Assembly (NCBI GenBank): GCA_029688825.1
Contig: JARUKX010000005.1
Coordinates: forward strand, 62,001-126,000
From: Haloarculaceae archaeon H-GB1-1
GTDB lineage: Archaea > Halobacteriota > Halobacteria > Halobacteriales > Haloarculaceae
Direction of reading: 5' to 3'
DNA: 64,000 nt
This document shows, in pieces, positions 8,421 to 17,369 of the stretch. The notes under the pieces are model-generated. The model did no database searches. It saw nothing but the letters and a program-made list of their open reading frames with translations, and had not been told where the DNA came from. Each line of letters starts with the position of its first letter. Positions within the stretch are counted from its first letter, which is position 1. The translations under genes were made by a program, and so were the position numbers.

Positions 8421-8696
8421 ATGAGTACGACGCATGAGAACGGGCAACTGAAACGGGACGTGTTCTCCCAGCCCGAGTTCCGCGACCGTCTGGAGGAGCT
8501 GCCGCCGAGCGCCAAACTCGTCGCGAAGGTCCTCGAGACCGACGAGCCGCTTCCGCAGGGCGAACTCGCCGAGAAGTCGTTGCTGCCAGACCGCACCGTC
8601 CGCTACGCGCTGAACCGGCTGGAGGAATCCGACCTCGTCGAGTCGCGGTACAGCTTCACCGACGCCCGAAAGCAGGTCTACTTCCTCGACGTCTGA
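8421..8696 (+). CDS. Small MarR/ArsR-type winged-helix regulator
   Basis: A 91-residue single-domain winged-helix protein. The HTH is in LPPSAKLVAKVLETDEPLPQ through LPDRTVRYALNRLEESDLV, followed by a wing RYSFTDARKQVYFL. This compact MarR-like type is widespread in haloarchaea. I use ATG 8421 (MSTTHEN); an ATG two codons upstream is also possible. It ends one nucleotide before the start of the metallo-beta-lactamase gene, so the two are probably cotranscribed. Confidence 0.82.
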   Translation: MSTTHENGQLKRDVFSQPEFRDRLEELPPSAKLVAKVLETDEPLPQGELAEKSLLPDRTVRYALNRLEESDLVESRYSFTDARKQVYFLDV

Positions 8697-8697
8697 G

Positions 8698-9474
8698 ATG
8701 GCCGTCACCGGGGTCGGGGTGGACGTTGGCCACGGCGTTCCGACGGGCCAGACGAACGCCTATCTGCTGGGGACCGACGACGCCCTTCTCGTCGACCCCG
8801 GCGGTCGCTCGCAGGAACTCGACCGGCAGGTCGCAGAGCGCTCCGTCTCCCACGTCGCCGTGACGCACCACCATCCCGACCATTGCGCCGCCGTCGCCCA
8901 CTACGCCGACGTGACAGACGCGACCGTCTGGGCGCGGCGTGGACGGGAAGCAGCCTTTCGAGAGACGGCGGGCATCGAGCCGGACCGGACCTTCCTCGGC
9001 GGAGAGTCGATACCGACCGACGACGGGGCAATCGGGGTGCTGGACACACCGGGCCACGCCGCGGAACACGTCTCGTTTTGCCATCCCGACGGCCTCGTCT
9101 GTGGCGACCTCGCCATCGCCGAGGGAAGCGTGGCCGTGGCCGCACCGGAGGGCGACCTCCGCAGCTATCTGAGTTCCCTCAGGCGGGTCCACGCTGGCGC
9201 ACCGTCCCGGCTGTTCCCCGGTCACGGCCCCGTCGTCACCGACGTCCGCGGGACGTGTCGCCGACTCGTCAGCCACCGACTGACTCGCGAGCGACGAGTC
9301 CTGGCTGCCGTCGAGCGGGGCGCACAGACCGTCTCCGAGGTCTGTGACGCAGCCTACGAGAAGGACCTGACCGGCGTCCGCGAGATGGCAGAAGCGACCG
9401 TCCGGGCACACCTCGAAAAGCTCGCCGTCGAGCAGCGGATCGAGTGGGACGGCCACCGAGCCGGCCCCTGCTGA
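8698..9474 (+). CDS. MBL-fold metallo-hydrolase with C-terminal winged helix
   Basis: A 258-residue metallo-beta-lactamase-fold hydrolase. The metal-binding signature THHHPDHC is at residues 56-63 (HxHxDH pattern), further ligands are in DTPGHAAEHVSF, and GHGP carries the last His. The C-terminal 60 residues form a winged-helix-like extension (RVLAAVERGAQTVSEVCDAA, then TVRAHLEKL), as in LACTB2-like proteins. Hydrolysis of a thioester, glyoxalase-II-type substrate or nucleic acid is possible. The start overlaps the regulator operon almost without a gap. Confidence 0.88.
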   Translation: MAVTGVGVDVGHGVPTGQTNAYLLGTDDALLVDPGGRSQELDRQVAERSVSHVAVTHHHPDHCAAVAHYADVTDATVWARRGREAAFRETAGIEPDRTFLGGESIPTDDGAIGVLDTPGHAAEHVSFCHPDGLVCGDLAIAEGSVAVAAPEGDLRSYLSSLRRVHAGAPSRLFPGHGPVVTDVRGTCRRLVSHRLTRERRVLAAVERGAQTVSEVCDAAYEKDLTGVREMAEATVRAHLEKLAVEQRIEWDGHRAGPC

Positions 9475-9511
9475 CCCGAGCCCTTTTCCCGGCCGAGCCG
9501 AACCGGGAGAC

Positions 9512-10186
9512 ATGGAGTCGCTCGAAGCTGAGCGCGACCGTGCGCGGTCGCTCGACGTCGACGAACTCGCGGACGCCATCGAGGCCATCGGCTTCGAGTG
9601 CACTCGCTGTGGTGCGTGCTGCAAGGCCGTCGACTGCGGAGACGACGGCGGTGACGCCGAACCGCACACGGCGACCGTCTTTCCCGACGAGATCCGACAC
9701 CTGATGGACGCGGACGCCGATCTCGACTGGCGCGACGTCGCCCGGCCGATGCCGTACGGACTCACCGACGGCGACGATGGCCCGACCGGCGAGACGTTCG
9801 AGTGGGCGCTCCAGACCGACGCCTGCGGCGACTGTACCTTCTACGCCGAGGACGAAGCCGGAACTGGCAGTTGCTCCGTCCATGCCGACCGGCCGCTCAT
9901 CTGCCGGACCTACCCGTTCAGCGTCGCGCTCGGCGGTACCAGCCAGCCGATGGGCGAGGCCGTCGACCGGGAGGGGCTCGTCCGCGCGCACGAATGCGAG
10001 GGGCTCGGTCGGGACATCTCCCGAGAGGAGGCCGAGGAGCTTGCGGCAGCGCTCAAAGCGCGTGCGGTCCGGGAACTCGACGAGGCCATCGGAGTCAGGG
10101 ACAACTACGAACCGGCCGAGACTGACGGCGTGGTCGTCCACGATTCGGAAGGGGCGAAGCGACCCGACGGATCGAGTGTACAGTGA
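9512..10186 (+). CDS. YkgJ-family cysteine cluster protein
   Basis: A 224-residue protein of the CxxCxxCC (UPF0153/YkgJ) family thought to chelate Zn or Fe. Cys30, Cys33, Cys36, Cys37 and Cys42 form the N-terminal cluster (CTRCGACC), and further cysteines appear in DACGDCTFY, GSCSVH and RPLICRTYPF, the family's second half. Function is not established. It follows the MBL gene by 37 nt on the same strand. Confidence 0.85.
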   Translation: MESLEAERDRARSLDVDELADAIEAIGFECTRCGACCKAVDCGDDGGDAEPHTATVFPDEIRHLMDADADLDWRDVARPMPYGLTDGDDGPTGETFEWALQTDACGDCTFYAEDEAGTGSCSVHADRPLICRTYPFSVALGGTSQPMGEAVDREGLVRAHECEGLGRDISREEAEELAAALKARAVRELDEAIGVRDNYEPAETDGVVVHDSEGAKRPDGSSVQ

Positions 10187-10273
10187 ATTCCGGCGCAGAG
10201 AGCCGATACTGTGGTGTAAACTGTCGGTAATTTCTTAACACATCGCCCATCATACCTCATCGGAGGTCTAACG

Positions 10274-10678
10274 TTGGAGATCTCAGATAAACTACTGTGT
10301 CTGTTCAGTGCGGACGTCTCGGCGGAGGGCGACCGCTACGTGATCGAAGTACCGCGACGAGAAATCGAGACGGGGTCCGTCGACCCCGACGAGACCTACC
10401 GCGTCGCGCTCATCGCGAGCGAACTCGACGCCGAGGAATCCGATGGGGGGACCGAGAAGACTGGGGCACCGACGGAACCGCAGCCACCGGTCGAGCCAGG
10501 CGAGATACGCTACGTCGAAATCGAAGACATCGGCAAGCAGGGCGACGGGATCGCTCGCGTCGAGCGAGGATACGTCATCATCGTTCCCGGTGCAGACGTC
10601 GGCGAGCGAGTGAAGGTAGAAGTGACCGAGGTCAAGTCCAACTTCGCCGTCGGCGAGATCATCGACGAAGACATCTGA
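10274..10678 (+). CDS. TRAM domain protein (TTG start)
   Basis: A 134-residue protein with a C-terminal TRAM beta-barrel (residues about 75-134: YVEIEDIGKQGDGIARVERG, then VIIVPGADVGERVKVEVTEV and FAVGEII). TRAM domains bind RNA; short archaeal TRAM proteins are proposed RNA chaperones. The N-terminal 50 residues form a second strand-rich region, then an acidic linker. The start is TTG at 10274 because no ATG/GTG precedes the conserved EISDKLLCLFSADV. Confidence 0.85.
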   Translation: MEISDKLLCLFSADVSAEGDRYVIEVPRREIETGSVDPDETYRVALIASELDAEESDGGTEKTGAPTEPQPPVEPGEIRYVEIEDIGKQGDGIARVERGYVIIVPGADVGERVKVEVTEVKSNFAVGEIIDEDI

Positions 10679-10866
10679 CCCGGTCGCGGACGGAACCACG
10701 ACCCCGGCATCTTCTCCCTCTTCTAGACCCGTTACCGAAACGTACCACTGACCCAACGTGGTCGCTCGTCGTCGCCGCGGTTAGCACCGAAAACCGCAAG
10801 ACTGCGTGGCGTTAACCGACTGTACCAAACCCACTATAGCCCGAGCAGTTCACGTGTTAGATAGCA

Positions 10867-11109
10867 ATGAGCACTACCGCCGCATCGGGCACGACGGACC
10901 TCTCGGAGAAGCAGCGTCGCATCCTCGAGTACCTCCGCGACCACGTCGGGCAGCAGACCTACTTCAAGTCACGGCTTATCGCGGACGAACTCGGGCTGTC
11001 GGCGAAGGAAGTCGGGACGAACATGCCGGCGGTGCGCGACGACGCCAACGGAATCGAAGTCGAGAAGTGGGGCTATTCCTCTTCGACCACGTGGAAGGTC
11101 ACGACGTAG
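10867..11109 (+). CDS. Small HTH protein (DUF7123 type)
   Basis: An 80-residue protein with a predicted winged helix: EKQRRILEYLRDHVGQQTYF, then SRLIADELGLSAKEVGTNMPAV as the HTH core. This is a conserved haloarchaeal small protein family; a DNA-binding role is inferred. Its last 11 nt overlap the 3' end of the convergent regulator at 11099. A possible TATA box (ACTATAG) is at about 10831. Confidence 0.78.
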   Translation: MSTTAASGTTDLSEKQRRILEYLRDHVGQQTYFKSRLIADELGLSAKEVGTNMPAVRDDANGIEVEKWGYSSSTTWKVTT

Positions 11110-11719
11110 GGTCGTAGCTGAGCAGCGACGCCGCGTCGTTCGCCAGCGTCTCTGCGTCGGGACCCAGCGAATCGGCGTAGCGAACGACGAGCAACAGCGT
11201 CTTCTCGGGTTCGACGAGTTCGTAGCCGTTCTCGCGGGAGAGGACGCCCGCCTCGTCGAGTTTCGCCGCGTACTTGCTGACCGTCGGCCGTGAGACGTCC
11301 AGATCGGCGGCGATGTCACCGGCCGACGCCTCGGGGTCGCCGAGCAGCGCCAGCACGATGCCGCGCGGCGTCTCCCGGCGGAGGAATCCGAGGACCGTCT
11401 GATCGAACGCAGTGAACCGACCCTCGGGGAAGAACCGCCGGTAATCGCCGTCGCGAGTGCTCTCGACGACGCCGTCTTCCGTGAGTCGCTTCAGGTGGTA
11501 CTGCGTCTCGCCGGTTCCGAGTTTGAGGTCGTCGCGGATCTTCGAGAAGTGCGCACCCGGTGTGGTGGCGAGATAGCCGGCGATGGCGTCGCGCGCGTCG
11601 CTGTCGCCGTCGCCCTCACGACCGCCAGCGAGTCCGACGAGCGGCGAGGCGGCACCGACGGCGGCGAATCGCCGAAGCGTGGCTCGCTTGCTCTCGTCGA
11701 CACCCTCATCCCGGCCCAT
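11099..11719 (-). CDS. Winged-helix regulator with two HTH domains
   Basis: A 206-residue protein with two winged helices: the first in IAGYLATTPGAHFSKIRDDL and GTGETQYHLKRLTEDGVV, the second in PEASAGDIAADLDVSRPTVSKY. The N-terminus (ESKRATLRRFAAVGAASPLVGLAGG) looks like a twin-arginine or short hydrophobic segment, odd for a cytoplasmic regulator and perhaps a membrane tether. The 3' end overlaps the convergent DUF7123 gene. Target genes unknown. Confidence 0.82.
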   Translation of the reverse strand: MGRDEGVDESKRATLRRFAAVGAASPLVGLAGGREGDGDSDARDAIAGYLATTPGAHFSKIRDDLKLGTGETQYHLKRLTEDGVVESTRDGDYRRFFPEGRFTAFDQTVLGFLRRETPRGIVLALLGDPEASAGDIAADLDVSRPTVSKYAAKLDEAGVLSRENGYELVEPEKTLLLVVRYADSLGPDAETLANDAASLLSYDPTS

Positions 11720-11762
11720 TAGCTGACTCTACATGGAGCGGAGGTAAAACCGCTTCGCTGCC

Positions 11763-12953
11763 TTATTCGGTCTCGGTCTCGGTCTCGGTTTCCGTCCCGG
11801 TTCCCGATTCGGTCGGCGACTCGGAGCTGGCGCTTCCTTCGAGTTCGGCGTCCATCTCCTCGATGACCTCGTCGGGGCTCTTCATGTCAGCCGGGTCGTC
11901 GCCCTGCATGATGGCCTGGGCCTCCTCCTCCATGTTCTCGACGTCGACCTCAGCCTCGTTGCTGATGGCACCGATGATCTCTTCGATGTCGTCGAGCCCG
12001 AGGAGTTCCCGGGTCTCCGAATCGAAATCCAGGCTGTCCAGGGACTGACCGTCCGTGACCTCGCTCACGTCGCCACCGGTCAGGTGCTTGCCGTACCGAC
12101 CCACGAGCGACGTGAGTTCCTGCGGCAGGACGAACGTCGTCGACTCGCCCTGACCGATGGCCTCCAGCGTCTCCATCCCCTTGTCGATGACGGCGCGTTC
12201 GCCCATCGACTCGGCGGACTTCGCTCGGAGGACGGTGGAGATAGCGTCACCCTGTGCCTCGAGAATCTGGCTCTGCTTTTCACCCTGTGCGCGGATGATG
12301 TTGGACTGCTTGTCACCCTCGGCCGTCTCGATGGCGGAGCGACGTTCACCTTGCGCTTCGAGAATCATGGCACGGCGACGGCGCTCGGCGGACGTCTGCT
12401 GCTCCATGGCCTGCTGGACTTCCTGTGACGGATTGACCTCTCGGACCTCGACGCTCTCGACGCGAATCCCCCACTCGTCGGTGGGTTCGTCGAGTTCGCG
12501 GCGGATCTTCGCGTTGATCTCCTGGCGTTTGTTGAGCGTGTCGTCGAGTTCCATGTCGCCGAGTACGGCCCGGAGCGTCGTCTGCGCGAGATTGGAGACC
12601 GCCCGTTTGTAGTTGTCGACTTCGAGGAACGCCTTCTTCGCGTCCATCACCTTGATGTAGACGACGGCGTCGGCCGTCACCGGCGAGTTGTCGCGGGTGA
12701 TCGCCTCCTGGCGCGGGACGTCGAGCGTCTGCGTTCGCATGTCGAAGGCGTACGTCTTCGAGACGAACGGCGGCACGAAGTTGATACCCGGTTCGAGCAG
12801 TTTTCGGTACTCGCCGAAGACCGTCAACGCACGCTTCTCGTACGCGTTGACGATCTCGACCATCTGCGACACCATCACGACCGCGATAATCAAGAAGAGT
12901 ATCGCGACCACGGGAAAGCCGAACCCCAGTTGCAGGGGCAATGCGGGGAGCAT
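11763..12953 (-). CDS. SPFH (stomatin/prohibitin-like) membrane protein
   Basis: A 396-residue band-7 protein. A single N-terminal membrane helix (residues about 8-30) precedes the SPFH domain with NAYEKRALTVFGEYRKLLEPG, PRQEAITRDN and IRVESVEVREV. An Ala/Glu/Gln-rich coiled coil (EAQGERRSAIETAEGDKQSN) follows. The C-terminus is acidic and ends in alternating Thr-Glu encoded by a hexanucleotide run. Such proteins form oligomeric scaffolds and often pair with NfeD, as here with the gene at 13024 on the same strand. Confidence 0.92.
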   Translation of the reverse strand: MLPALPLQLGFGFPVVAILFLIIAVVMVSQMVEIVNAYEKRALTVFGEYRKLLEPGINFVPPFVSKTYAFDMRTQTLDVPRQEAITRDNSPVTADAVVYIKVMDAKKAFLEVDNYKRAVSNLAQTTLRAVLGDMELDDTLNKRQEINAKIRRELDEPTDEWGIRVESVEVREVNPSQEVQQAMEQQTSAERRRRAMILEAQGERRSAIETAEGDKQSNIIRAQGEKQSQILEAQGDAISTVLRAKSAESMGERAVIDKGMETLEAIGQGESTTFVLPQELTSLVGRYGKHLTGGDVSEVTDGQSLDSLDFDSETRELLGLDDIEEIIGAISNEAEVDVENMEEEAQAIMQGDDPADMKSPDEVIEEMDAELEGSASSESPTESGTGTETETETETE

Positions 12954-13023
12954 AACAGTCGCTCTTAGCAGGGTCGAAAGAAAAGCCTTCTGCGGGCAGC
13001 CACCGAACCCGGAGTCGAAACGA

Positions 13024-13581
13024 TCAGGCTGGGTCCGTCTCGGCGTTCGTCTCGTCCTCCGCGTCCCGCTCGCGCGCTTCGGCGAGCTTCCGGTCGAGGT
13101 CGTCGACGTCGAACGACTCGACGGTCAGGACGTTCCCGCCGCCGGGGTCGATGACGATGACCTTCGTCCCCACCTCCAGTTCGCCGTCCATCGCACGGGC
13201 CTGATAGTTCGGATTGAAGCCGCCGTCCTCGAGCTTCACCTGTCCGTCGGTCTCGGTGACGTGCTCCGTGACGCGACCCACTTTGCCGCGAAGCGACGAC
13301 GAGTCGCTCGTCCGGCCCTCGCCCTTCCCGCCGTAGAAGTCGAACTGTCGATAGACGTACAGCGACGCCCCGCCGACGACGATGACGAGTGCGGCGAGGA
13401 TGACTGGCGTGAGGATTCCGAGGCCGGCTGGCAGGAACAACCCGATGAGGCCCGCGACCAGGAGGGCGACGCCGAGGACGATAAAGTGTGCGCCGGGAGC
13501 GAACGCTTCGGCGATGACCAGGAAGGCACCTGAGAGGACGAGCAACAGCGCCAGATTGCTCGCTGCGAGGATGTCCGCCAT
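13024..13581 (-). CDS. NfeD-like membrane protein
   Basis: A 185-residue protein with two or three N-terminal membrane helices (LALLLVLSGAFLVIAEAF, IVLGVALLVAGLIGLFL, TPVILAALVIVVGGASL) and a C-terminal OB-fold domain (RGKVGRVTEHV, VGTKVIVIDPGGGNVLTVE). NfeD proteins are the usual genetic partners of SPFH proteins; the SPFH gene lies 70 nt downstream in the same orientation. It lacks the ClpP-like protease part found in long NfeD forms. Confidence 0.9.
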   Translation of the reverse strand: MADILAASNLALLLVLSGAFLVIAEAFAPGAHFIVLGVALLVAGLIGLFLPAGLGILTPVILAALVIVVGGASLYVYRQFDFYGGKGEGRTSDSSSLRGKVGRVTEHVTETDGQVKLEDGGFNPNYQARAMDGELEVGTKVIVIDPGGGNVLTVESFDVDDLDRKLAEARERDAEDETNAETDPA

Positions 13582-13644
13582 GGCAGAATCTAGGCGCCCA
13601 TCGCGGTTAACGCTTCGGGGTTCGGTGGGTTTCGCGGCAGTCTC

Positions 13645-13941
13645 TCACGTCGTGAACAGCCGGTAGAAGACGCCGAAGACGACACCGACGCCGGCCGCGA
13701 TGGCGAGCATCGCCGTCGTGCTCAAACTGGCCGCGTCGAGCGACGGTCCCAGGAGAAAGAGCAGCGTCGCGACGATTCCCAGCAGGACGAAGACGGCATT
13801 CTCAAGCGACAGTTCCTCGGGTTCGACGGGGCTTGGGGGATTGAACTCGCCGGCGACGTTTCCCTCACCTTGCGTCTCCTCCTCGCCGTCCAGCGGTGGC
13901 AGGTCCGAGAGCTCGAACTGCCAGGTGTCGTCGTCAGCCAT
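13645..13941 (-). CDS. Small two-helix membrane protein (DUF7312 type)
   Basis: A 98-residue protein: an acidic Pro-rich N-terminus of about 45 residues, then two hydrophobic helices (NAVFVLLGIVATLLFLLGP and TTAMLAIAAGVGVVFGVFY). It sits between metG and nfeD on the same strand. Function unknown; it is a conserved-looking haloarchaeal membrane protein. Confidence 0.78.
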   Translation of the reverse strand: MADDDTWQFELSDLPPLDGEEETQGEGNVAGEFNPPSPVEPEELSLENAVFVLLGIVATLLFLLGPSLDAASLSTTAMLAIAAGVGVVFGVFYRLFTT

Positions 13942-13960
13942 GCGTTGGAATAGGAAGTGT

Positions 13961-13970
13961 GATTACAAAA
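13961..13970 (-). promoter_or_regulatory. TATA box for the DUF7312 gene
   Basis: TTTTGTAATC on the minus strand, centred about 25 nt before the ATG at 13941 and lying in the short gap after metG. It may start an independent transcript covering the SPFH/NfeD group. Confidence 0.4.
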
Positions 13971-13976
13971 GGGCTC

Positions 13977-16064
13977 TCAGCGGACCTTCGTTCCGACCGG
14001 GGCGTCCTCGTGCGTTGTGAGGAGGTCAGCCTCCTCGCCCGCGGCGAGGACCATGCCGTTGGATTCGACGCCGAACAGCTCGGCTTTCTCCATGTTCGCC
14101 AGTAGCACGACCTTCGTTCCGGGGAGGTCGTCGACGTCGTGGAGCTGCTGGATGCCGGCGACGACCTGCCGGACCTCGTGGCCGATGTCGACTTCGAGCT
14201 TCACGAGCTTGTCCGAGTCCTCGATCGGCTCGGCCGACTCGATCTGCCCGACGCGGATGTCCAGCGCCTCGAAGTCGTCGAAACTGATTCGCTCATCGGC
14301 GAGTGGTTCGATGTCCATATTCGTGTCCTCACCCTCGTCCGTGGTATCGTTGTCGCTTTCTGCGGCCGCGGTTTCGACCCGGTCGCGGAGCGTCTCGTTC
14401 AGTTCCGCCACCGTCTCGTCCTCGACCTTACTGAACAGTTCGTCGGGTGCGTCGAACTCGGCGGGCGGTGCGACGAGTGCCTCCTCCAGTGCGGCGTCGG
14501 CGATCTGTCCGTCTTCGCCGAACTGGGTCCACAGGGACTCGGCCGTCTCGGGAAGGACGGGCTGCATCAGGACAGCGCAGGCCTTCGAGAGCTGGACGCA
14601 GTCGCGGATGACCTGCGCGGCGCGCTCCGGGTCGTCGTCGGTGAGCTTCCAGGGTTCGTTGCGCTGGATGTACTCGTTGCCGTAGTCGGCGAGGTCGATG
14701 GCGACCTGCCCGATCCCGCGGAGGTCGTAGTCGTTGACGGCGGCCTCGAACGCCTCGATGCCCTGCTGGATGCGCTCGCGAACGTCGTCGCTGACCTCGA
14801 CGTCCGGCGTGCCGTCGTAGTTTCGCTGGGCGAACAGCAGCGACCGGTAGACGAAGTTGCCGAGGTTGCCGACGAGTTCGCCGTTGACGCGCTCGGCGAA
14901 GCGGTCCCAGGAGAAGTCGACGTCCTTCTCCAGCCCGGAGCCCGTGACGATGTAGTAGCGGAACAGGTCCGGATGGAAGTCCGTGTCGAGGTACTCATCG
15001 GCCCAGACGGCGCGGTTCCGCGACGTCGAGAGCGCCTTCCCGTCGATGTTGACGAAGCCGGTCGCGAGGATCGACCGCGGTTCGTTGAACGCCGCGCCCT
15101 TCAGCATGGCCGGCCAGAAGACGGTGTGGTGCTGGATGATGTCGCGGCCGATGACGTGGACGATCTCGCCGTCGTCCTTCCAGACCTGCTCCCAGTCGTA
15201 GGTGTCGGCCCCGACGCGCTCGGTGTACTGCTTCGTCGAGGAGACGTACTCGATAGGGGCGTCGACCCAGACGTAGAGGACGAGGTCCTCCTCGGTGGTT
15301 CCACCGTCTCCATCGGTTTCGTCGGGATAGTCGATGCCCCACTCCATGTCCCGCGTGATACAGAGGTCCTGCAGATCGCCCTCGACCCACTCCCGGGGCT
15401 GGTTCTTCGCGTTGTCGGTGCCTTCGAGGCGGTCGAGGAAGCCCGAGAGGTACTCCTGGAAGTCCGAGAGCTTCAGGAACTTGTGCTCTCGGGTGCGGTA
15501 CTCGGCGGGGTTGCCGGTCAGCGTCGAGACGGGGTTCTCGATCTCACCGGGTTCGAGGTGGCGCTGACAGCCCTCGTCGCACTCGTCACCGCGGGCGTGT
15601 TCGCCGCAGTACGGACAGGTGCCCTCGACGAAGCGGTCCGGAAGCGGCTGGTCCTCCTCGGTGTCCCAGGCGACCTGGATCTCCTTCTCGATGACGTGGT
15701 CGTTGTCGATCCACGAGCGAACGAACGACTTCGTCATCTCGGTGTTCGTCTCGTCGTGGGTGTGGCCGTAGTTGTCGAAGTCGACGTTGAACTTCGGGAA
15801 CGTCGCCTCGTACTTCTCGTGGTACTCCAGCGCGAACTCCTCGGGGGAGACGCCCTCCTTCGCGGCGTTCACGGCGATGGGCGTCCCGTGCATGTCGGAC
15901 CCGCAGACGAACGCTGTCTGTTGGCCGATGCGGCGGAGCGACCGGGCGTAGGCGTCGCCGCAGACGTACCCGCGCAGGTGGCCGACGTGCAGGTCGCCGT
16001 TGGCGTAGGGCAACCCGACGGTGACCACTGCAGGGGAGTCCGTCGGATACTCCTGGTGACTCAT
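13977..16064 (-). CDS. metG: Methionyl-tRNA synthetase
   Basis: A 695-residue class I synthetase charging tRNA-Met. The HIGH-type motif is in PYANGDLHVGHLRGY near the N-terminus, the zinc knuckles are CPYCGEHARGDECDEGC, and the KMSKS equivalent is KALSTSRN. The anticodon-binding helical region follows. The C-terminal 110 residues form a Trbp111/EMAP-type tRNA-binding OB fold (ISFDDFEALDIRVGQIESAE), joined by an acidic linker. Full length, no defects. Confidence 0.97.
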   Translation of the reverse strand: MSHQEYPTDSPAVVTVGLPYANGDLHVGHLRGYVCGDAYARSLRRIGQQTAFVCGSDMHGTPIAVNAAKEGVSPEEFALEYHEKYEATFPKFNVDFDNYGHTHDETNTEMTKSFVRSWIDNDHVIEKEIQVAWDTEEDQPLPDRFVEGTCPYCGEHARGDECDEGCQRHLEPGEIENPVSTLTGNPAEYRTREHKFLKLSDFQEYLSGFLDRLEGTDNAKNQPREWVEGDLQDLCITRDMEWGIDYPDETDGDGGTTEEDLVLYVWVDAPIEYVSSTKQYTERVGADTYDWEQVWKDDGEIVHVIGRDIIQHHTVFWPAMLKGAAFNEPRSILATGFVNIDGKALSTSRNRAVWADEYLDTDFHPDLFRYYIVTGSGLEKDVDFSWDRFAERVNGELVGNLGNFVYRSLLFAQRNYDGTPDVEVSDDVRERIQQGIEAFEAAVNDYDLRGIGQVAIDLADYGNEYIQRNEPWKLTDDDPERAAQVIRDCVQLSKACAVLMQPVLPETAESLWTQFGEDGQIADAALEEALVAPPAEFDAPDELFSKVEDETVAELNETLRDRVETAAAESDNDTTDEGEDTNMDIEPLADERISFDDFEALDIRVGQIESAEPIEDSDKLVKLEVDIGHEVRQVVAGIQQLHDVDDLPGTKVVLLANMEKAELFGVESNGMVLAAGEEADLLTTHEDAPVGTKVR

Positions 16065-16115
16065 ACCTCTGGATACCGGCGAGGTGGTGTAAAAGCCGCC
16101 GGTTTCCGGCAGGTG

Positions 16116-16694
16116 CTACGCGACGACGACGCGGCCGACCATTCCCGGCGGGTGGACGGTACAGACGATGTCGTAGGTGCCGGCCGTAGTGAACGTAACG
16201 TGGACCTGCTCGCCGCCGGAGAGGGTGACGTCGACGCCGAGTTTCGGCATGGTCACGGTGTGGGGCACGCCGTCCTTGTTCTGGAAGGTGACCGTCGTCC
16301 CCGCCGAGACGGACGCGATGAGCGGCGAGAAGGCGATGTTCTTCAGCTTGACCGTCGCGGTCTCGGTCGGCGAGGCGTCGTCCAGCTTTCCCCACTCGTA
16401 GTCGGGGTACTCGTCCTGAGCAGTCGTCCCGGTAGGCGTCGGCTCGATTGGCGTCGCGGTCGCGGTCGGGGTCGGCGTCGCCGTCTCGGTCGGTGTCGGC
16501 GTGTCCGTCGGCGTCGAGGTAGCGGTGTCCGTCGGGGTGGCGGTCGTGGTCGTCTCCGTCGTCGTTCGCGTGGTCGTTGGCGTCGTCCCTGCCGCGTCGG
16601 TGGGTTCCTCGCCGCCGCTGGAACAGCCCGCGACGGCAGTGGTCGCCAGCACGGAGCCGAGTCCGCAGAGGAACCGTCGTCTGGAGGCGGTCAT
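16116..16694 (-). CDS. Halocyanin-type blue copper lipoprotein
   Basis: A 192-residue exported cupredoxin that likely carries electrons at the outer membrane face. Tat-like RRRF is followed by a lipobox ending at Cys24 (TTAVAGC), then a Thr/Pro-rich linker (about residues 30-95). The copper ligands are visible: His145 (VPHTVTM) and Cys178, His181, Met185 (CTVHPPGM), the order of plastocyanin/halocyanin. I start at ATG 16694; the longer frame upstream is a shadow of the next gene's region. Confidence 0.92.
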   Translation of the reverse strand: MTASRRRFLCGLGSVLATTAVAGCSSGGEEPTDAAGTTPTTTRTTTETTTTATPTDTATSTPTDTPTPTETATPTPTATATPIEPTPTGTTAQDEYPDYEWGKLDDASPTETATVKLKNIAFSPLIASVSAGTTVTFQNKDGVPHTVTMPKLGVDVTLSGGEQVHVTFTTAGTYDIVCTVHPPGMVGRVVVA

Positions 16695-16735
16695 ACAGGC
16701 TAGACGTGCAGCCACCACGGGGAAGAAGGTTCGTC

Positions 16736-17314
16736 CTACAGCGAGATGGCGTATCCGACGCCGCCGACGAGGCCAACGGTCACCAGCAGTCGTCCGATGC
16801 TGCCCGCGAAGGTCGCCGCCGCGAACTTCACGTAGTCGTCCTCCAGGACCGTGAACGCGTAGATGGAGAGCGTGTCGGGGAAGAAGGGGACCGACAGCGC
16901 CATCGCCAGCCCGACGTAGCCGTAGCGCTTCGCGATCTCGATGGTCCGGCGCTCGGACCACGCGATGATGTCGAAGCGGGACTGCTGGATGCGGCGCACC
17001 AGCGGCCCGTAGCTCTTGGCCTCCTGGCCGATGTGGAACGCGAAGACGCTGCCGATGGCCTTGCCGAGCCCGCTGACGAGCATCACCAGGCCGAGGTTGG
17101 CCCAGTAGGGCAGGCCGAGGTTGAGATGTGACGCCGGGACGAGGACGATCTCGCTCGGCATGGGCAGCACGACTGCGATGAGGAACGAGTAGACGGCGAT
17201 GATGAGCAGTCCCGTCGGTCCCGCAGCCGTCTCGACGGCGATTCGAAGCGCTTCGCCGAGACCGCCCAGAATGTTACTCAGGAGCGTCGAAGCGAGGACC
17301 CACGGGGGTAACAC
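16736..17314 (-). CDS. VTT/YqaA-family membrane protein (GTG start)
   Basis: A 192-residue integral membrane protein of the DedA/SNARE-associated (VTT) superfamily, YqaA-like. It contains the re-entrant-loop region FLIAVVLPMPSEIVLVPASHL and GLGKAIGSVFAFHIG, plus C-terminal helices. Members act in membrane homeostasis or lipid scrambling. Start is GTG 17312-17314, before LPPWVLASTLLSN; later starts are possible. Confidence 0.82.
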   Translation of the reverse strand: MLPPWVLASTLLSNILGGLGEALRIAVETAAGPTGLLIIAVYSFLIAVVLPMPSEIVLVPASHLNLGLPYWANLGLVMLVSGLGKAIGSVFAFHIGQEAKSYGPLVRRIQQSRFDIIAWSERRTIEIAKRYGYVGLAMALSVPFFPDTLSIYAFTVLEDDYVKFAAATFAGSIGRLLVTVGLVGGVGYAISL

Positions 17315-17369
17315 GAGCGCGGGTTCGGGGCCGGCAGTGGTAAGTGTTGGTATGTGCCCTCGTTAGGAG

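Noticed and set aside
14139-16703. 854-codon open frame on the plus strand
   Set aside because: Fully antisense to metG; no recognisable domain.
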